A stretch of 16,638 nt of DNA from contig JAOIQU010000029.1 in the NCBI GenBank assembly GCA_028141885.1, forward strand, positions 1-16,638, written 5' to 3'. Positions 12,875-16,638 of the stretch are shown piece after piece. Each line of letters begins with the position of its first letter. Within the stretch, counting starts at the first letter, position 1. Source of the DNA: Flavobacteriales bacterium (GTDB taxonomy: Bacteria > Bacteroidota > Bacteroidia > Flavobacteriales > UA16). The notes below the pieces were generated by a model that worked only from the letters and a program-made list of their open reading frames with translations, did no database searches and was not told where the DNA came from. The position numbers and the translations under genes were made by a program.

Positions 12875-15849
12875 TCCGAACCATTTACACCTGCCTCGCG
12901 TTGCTCTCCTTCGCAGGCTGCCATCTCGCCCAAGACGACTCCCCCCCTCAAGGCCCCATCAAGCCAGCATTCCTCCAAGAAGACTCCCTTCTTGTCGACA
13001 GCCTGTTGTCCACCCTCACCATGGAGCAACAAGTGGCCCAATTGCTGATGGTGCCCATTTATGCCAAAGAAGACACCAACGGCTGGGCTGAAGCCGAGCG
13101 CTGGACGCGCGATTTGGGCTTGGGCGGCGTTATTTGCATGCAAGGAGGACCCAACCTTCAGCGAACCCGACTACGACGACTTCAAGACCGCGCAACCATT
13201 CCCCTGATGGTGGCCTCTGATGCAGAATGGGGATTGGGCATGCGTTTGGACAGCACACGGTCGTTCCCCCGGGCCATGACCTTGGGTGCAACCCGGAATC
13301 CTGCCTTGGTTCGCGTGTTTGGACAGGTGGTAGGCCGAAGTCTGAGGGCCACTGGGGTTCATGTGAATTTCGCACCTGTGGTGGACGTCAACTCGAACCC
13401 GGTCAATCCCGTCATCGGAAGCCGGAGCTTCGGCGAATCCGTCCATTGGGTCAGCACCTTGGGCGAAGCGTATGCCAATGGCCTTCAAGATGTGCACGTC
13501 ATGGCCACCGCCAAGCACTTCCCAGGTCACGGGGACAGCGACAGCGATTCTCACAAGACCCTCCCCACCATCAGCCACGACCGATCCAGGTTGGACTCCA
13601 TCGAGTTGGCACCTTTCAAACATGCTTTTGACCACGGCATGGCTGGCGTGATGGTGGCGCATTTGGACATCCCAAGCCTGGACAGCACCCTCGCCCAACC
13701 CTCGACCCTCTCCCCTTTGATCGTCGACTCGTTGTTGAGGGGTGAAATGGGATTTGAAGGATTGGCCTTCACCGACGCCATGAGCATGAAGGGGTTTGCC
13801 GACTTTGTGGGCGATCGCCCTCGAATTCGAGATGCCCTGCTCGCAGGAAACGACGTGCTGCTGTTCCCGGGCGACCCTGAATTGGCCATTGAGGAAACCA
13901 TGTCCGCCCTCGCCGAAAGCAGCCTGGACTCCACGGCCGTTACAGAGAAATGCCGGCGGGTTTTGCTCGCCAAATTGTGGTGTCGTTCGCACGACAGCAT
14001 CCCCGCACTGGGGCAACCTTGGGAACCCAAACACGCCGAGGCGATCCACCGTGAGCTTTTGGCCCAAAGCCTCACGGCCCTGCCTGGACAAGACTCCGTT
14101 TTCATGGCTCCGCTTGCCCAAGGACACGGGCAACTCACGATGCTGGATTTGGCGAACAAATCGGGTTCTTGCGCCCCACTCGAAGCCCAACTTCGCGCCC
14201 ACCTGGCCAACGACTGGACCTTGGACCGTCACGTTCTGGGCAAGGATGGTGCGGGCCTGAACGAGCCCGGAGTGCGCGCGGCGGTTGAAGCGGCAGACCA
14301 CTTGCTAATCACGGCCTCAGAGATGAGTCACAAACCCTCCCGAAACTTTGGGTTGGACACCACTGGAGTCAAAGCGTTGACACGCGCACTTGAGACGTGG
14401 AATGTGGAGGCCGACAACGTGACGGTGGTTTGGATGGGCAATCCCTATGCGCTGAACGACTTGGCGACTTTGGCCAATCGCACGAGCACACTCTTGGTCG
14501 CTTACCAGGACGATTTCAGGACCTGCGAGGCCGTTGCCGACGCCCTGTGCGGCATTGAGGCTGTGCAAGGAAGACTCCCCGTCTCCCCCACTGAAGGACC
14601 CTGGCGTGTTGGAGACGGCATGGATTGGGACGGCAACCAACGGCTCGGTCGTTTGGTCGAAGGCCGGAGAAAGGATTGGAATGAACCGTCACTTCTCGTA
14701 GACAGCATCCTCGAGGTCGCCCTCGACGAAGAGGCCATCCCGGGCGCAAGGGTGCTCGTGGCTCACCAAGGCAATGTGGTCATCGACAAAACGGTCGGCA
14801 CGCTGGATGGCAAGGCGCCTGTTCTGCCGGAGAGTGTGTACGACTTGGCCAGCATCACAAAAGTCGCCGCCACGGCAAACGCCCTGATGACGCTCTGCGC
14901 GAATGACGGGTTGGACCTGGATTGGCCGATGTCACAATTGTTGCCAAGCCTGGACACCCTTGAGATGGGGTCTCGCACCGTGCGAGAGTTCGTCACCCAT
15001 CAGGCCGGACTCGAATCTTGGATTCCCTTCTACCGCAAGGCCTTGGCTGACAGCTCGGGGGTCTTTGGGGAGGTGGCCACCGACGGATGCGACATGCAGA
15101 TTATGCCTGACTTGTACCTCGAAGAATCCTACCGGGACTCGATTTGGCACATGATCTTGACCTCGGAAGTCAAACCTGCAGGTCAATACAAATACAGCGA
15201 TTTGGGGTTTTACCTCTGGCGCCAAATCCTAGAAAACGCAGGAATGGACATCCAGTCTTGGATGCAGGACCATGTGGCGGACCCCATGGGTTGGTCAAGC
15301 ATGGGCTACGCTCCCCTCTCGCGAGGCATTGACCCGGGGGTCATTGCCCCGAGCGAAATGGACGAGGCGTTCAGGAAATGTGAGGTTCGCGGGACCGTGC
15401 ACGACCCCGGAGCCGCGATGATGGAGGGCATCGGTTGCCATGCAGGGGTGTTTTCCAACGCGTATGACCTCGCCGAGTTGGGAGAGACCTGGCTTCGCGG
15501 CGGCACCTTGAAAGGCGTCGAACTGGTGCCGTCGGACGTGCTCAACGCTTGGACCCAACGGGGCTTCCCTAAAGGAAAGAATCGGAGAGGCTGCGTGTTT
15601 GACAAGCCTGCCCTCGAACCCGATTCAGGCCCCACCTGTGACCTCTCGTCTTGGGAGAGCTTTGGTCACACTGGTTTCACAGGAACGCTTCTGTGGGTGG
15701 ATCCGTTGTACGATCTGGTCTATGTGTTTCTGAGCAACCGCACCTATCCCGACCAATCCAACACCAAATTGCTCAAACTCGACACCCGAACAGAAATCCA
15801 ACGGGTTGTCCTTGAACATCTTGGGGCCAACAGCCGTTTTGACCCATGA
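12871..15849 (+). CDS. GH3 beta-N-acetylglucosaminidase fused to serine hydrolase (lipoprotein)
   Basis: A 992-aa two-domain envelope enzyme. The N-terminus (MIRTIYTCLALLSFAGC) looks like a lipoprotein signal with Cys17 as lipidation site. The downstream QDD could be part of a Bacteroidota surface-export signal. Residues about 45-370 form a GH3 domain of NagZ type: KHFPGHGD (215-222), the Asp226/His228 dyad in SDSDSH, and nucleophile Asp302 in AFTDAMSM. A GH3 C-terminal-like Rossmann region spans about 400-570. Residues about 605-985 are a class C beta-lactamase-type serine hydrolase: SITK (Ser661, Lys664), KYSD (774-777) and HTGFTGT (933-939). The pair mirrors NagZ and AmiE of Bacillus subtilis, which remove GlcNAc and then cleave MurNAc-peptide in muropeptide rescue. 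A peptidoglycan-recycling role is inferred. It overlaps both neighbours by 4 bp. Confidence 0.9.
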   Translation: MIRTIYTCLALLSFAGCHLAQDDSPPQGPIKPAFLQEDSLLVDSLLSTLTMEQQVAQLLMVPIYAKEDTNGWAEAERWTRDLGLGGVICMQGGPNLQRTRLRRLQDRATIPLMVASDAEWGLGMRLDSTRSFPRAMTLGATRNPALVRVFGQVVGRSLRATGVHVNFAPVVDVNSNPVNPVIGSRSFGESVHWVSTLGEAYANGLQDVHVMATAKHFPGHGDSDSDSHKTLPTISHDRSRLDSIELAPFKHAFDHGMAGVMVAHLDIPSLDSTLAQPSTLSPLIVDSLLRGEMGFEGLAFTDAMSMKGFADFVGDRPRIRDALLAGNDVLLFPGDPELAIEETMSALAESSLDSTAVTEKCRRVLLAKLWCRSHDSIPALGQPWEPKHAEAIHRELLAQSLTALPGQDSVFMAPLAQGHGQLTMLDLANKSGSCAPLEAQLRAHLANDWTLDRHVLGKDGAGLNEPGVRAAVEAADHLLITASEMSHKPSRNFGLDTTGVKALTRALETWNVEADNVTVVWMGNPYALNDLATLANRTSTLLVAYQDDFRTCEAVADALCGIEAVQGRLPVSPTEGPWRVGDGMDWDGNQRLGRLVEGRRKDWNEPSLLVDSILEVALDEEAIPGARVLVAHQGNVVIDKTVGTLDGKAPVLPESVYDLASITKVAATANALMTLCANDGLDLDWPMSQLLPSLDTLEMGSRTVREFVTHQAGLESWIPFYRKALADSSGVFGEVATDGCDMQIMPDLYLEESYRDSIWHMILTSEVKPAGQYKYSDLGFYLWRQILENAGMDIQSWMQDHVADPMGWSSMGYAPLSRGIDPGVIAPSEMDEAFRKCEVRGTVHDPGAAMMEGIGCHAGVFSNAYDLAELGETWLRGGTLKGVELVPSDVLNAWTQRGFPKGKNRRGCVFDKPALEPDSGPTCDLSSWESFGHTGFTGTLLWVDPLYDLVYVFLSNRTYPDQSNTKLLKLDTRTEIQRVVLEHLGANSRFDP

Positions 15850-16638
15850 CCTCATTGGATTCGGCCCTCAAAATTGGCATCGTCTGTTACCCCACGTTTG
15901 GAGGAAGCGGGGTGGTTGCGACGGAATTGGGCAAGGCCCTGGCGCATGAAGGCCACGAAGTGCACTTCATCACGTACAACCAGCCTGTGCGTTTGGGCTC
16001 ATTCCATCCGGGGGTGTTTTACCACGAAGTGGAAGTGTCGAAGTATCCCCTCTTTGACTATCCCCCCTATGAATTGGTGCTGACGAGCAAAATGGTTGAG
16101 GTGGCCCAAACGCACAACCTCAACTTGTTGCACGTGCACTACGCCATCCCGCATGCCAGTGCTGCTGTCAATGCCAAGCGCATCCTCGCTAAAGCTGGCT
16201 TGCACGTGCCGGTGGTCACGACCCTTCATGGCACAGACATCACGTTGCTGGGCAAAGACGAATCCTTCAAGCCCGTCATCACCCACGCCATCAATGCGAG
16301 CGACGCAGTGACGACCGTGTCTGAGAGCCTCAAACGAGACACGCAGACGTTGTTTGGCGTGGAACGTGCCATCTCCGTCATTCACAACTTCGTTTGTCCG
16401 ACGCATTTTGAGCGCCCGGCAGATTTGGACTTCAAAGCCCAACTCTCTCCGTCGGGCGCCCCCATCCTTTGTCACATCAGCAACTTCCGCCCCGTCAAAC
16501 GCGTGTTGGACGTGATTGACGTTTTTGCGCAGGTTCGAAGGAATCGCGAATGCGTGCTGCTGATGGTGGGCGACGGACCGGATCGGGCCAAAGCCGAATC
16601 GCGGTGTCGGGAACTCGGGCTTTCTGACGACGTGGTGT
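15846..16638 (+). CDS. bshA: N-acetyl-alpha-D-glucosaminyl L-malate synthase, 5' part
   Basis: A GT-B glycosyltransferase (GT4) that makes the first intermediate of bacillithiol by joining GlcNAc from UDP-GlcNAc to L-malate. The visible 264 residues start MTSLDSALKIGIVCYP, and the gene runs off the right edge. The hallmarks are GIVCYPTFGGSGVVATELG (11-29), LLHVHYAIPHA (94-104), VTTLHGTDITLLG (124-136), TVSESLKRDT (157-166), ISNFRPVKR (211-219) at the start of the second domain, and LMVGDGPDR (239-247). These match BshA closely. The ATG overlaps the stop of the upstream lipoprotein gene (ATGA). Missing are roughly the last 110-120 residues, which include the E-x7-E nucleotide-sugar site. Confidence 0.95.
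   Translation, partial: MTSLDSALKIGIVCYPTFGGSGVVATELGKALAHEGHEVHFITYNQPVRLGSFHPGVFYHEVEVSKYPLFDYPPYELVLTSKMVEVAQTHNLNLLHVHYAIPHASAAVNAKRILAKAGLHVPVVTTLHGTDITLLGKDESFKPVITHAINASDAVTTVSESLKRDTQTLFGVERAISVIHNFVCPTHFERPADLDFKAQLSPSGAPILCHISNFRPVKRVLDVIDVFAQVRRNRECVLLMVGDGPDRAKAESRCRELGLSDDVV

Noticed and set aside
13171..14301. Minus-strand open frame of 376 codons inside the GH3 gene
   Set aside because: It is antisense to clear GH3 motifs, and its composition (H, G, Q, V rich) is that of a shadow frame.
1..16638. CRISPR array, tRNA, rRNA, insertion sequence or prophage
   Set aside because: No regular spacer-repeat pattern, tRNA-like cloverleaf, transposase motif or phage gene was seen on either strand.

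Overview
The window comes from a Bacteroidota (Bacteroidetes) genome, probably a member of Flavobacteriia or a near relative with fairly high GC for that group. The evidence is a type IX secretion (T9SS) component of the PorQ type, a secreted protein with a CHU_C / gliding-motility-type C-terminal sorting domain, the Bacteroidota-type GlmU-like protein, a GH3/serine-hydrolase lipoprotein and BshA (bacillithiol synthesis). No tRNA, rRNA, CRISPR array, insertion sequence or phage gene is visible. Coding density is high and no gene-free stretch exceeds about 170 bp.

Layout. (1) 1-1773: a probable Nudix/CoA-pyrophosphatase gene leaves the left edge on the minus strand. Divergent to it are aat (leucyl/phenylalanyl-tRNA-protein transferase), an overlapping gene that looks like an acyltransferase relative without its catalytic motif, and a small winged-helix-like protein. 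(2) 1803-1832: a hairpin flanked by A and T runs, a likely bidirectional terminator between convergent transcription units. (3) 1853-7389, minus strand, read right to left: a CarH/LitR-type MerR regulator with a B12-binding domain, an ECF-type sigma factor, a 739-aa T9SS-exported adhesin-like protein with a choice-of-anchor L domain, a FucP/GluP-type sugar:proton symporter, and a 49-aa basic protein. (4) 7388-8500, plus strand: the GlmU-like sugar-phosphate protein, whose start codon overlaps the divergent MerR start. (5) 8636-16638, plus strand: lon, porQ, cmk, a GH3-serine hydrolase lipoprotein and bshA (cut by the right edge), with gaps of 10 and 29 bp and then two 4-bp ATGA overlaps, so probably one operon.

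How the genes may work together. The MerR protein keeps the Trp-x9-Glu-His and His residues used by CarH to hold adenosylcobalamin, so a light- or B12-responsive switch is plausible. It lies directly upstream of an ECF sigma gene, an arrangement that in other Bacteroidota often precedes carotenoid genes. Here the next genes are instead a secreted T9SS protein and a sugar transporter. The plus-strand operon mixes protein quality control (Lon), T9SS machinery (PorQ), nucleotide metabolism (Cmk), peptidoglycan muropeptide breakdown (GH3 plus amidase-like serine hydrolase) and thiol synthesis (BshA).

The most interesting points are the MerR/ECF pair without carotenoid genes, the shared CATG start region, the acyltransferase-like protein without its HX4D motif, the unlisted 49-aa gene, and the GH3-hydrolase fusion. 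None is proven to be a new system. All product names come from reading the translated sequence, without a database search.
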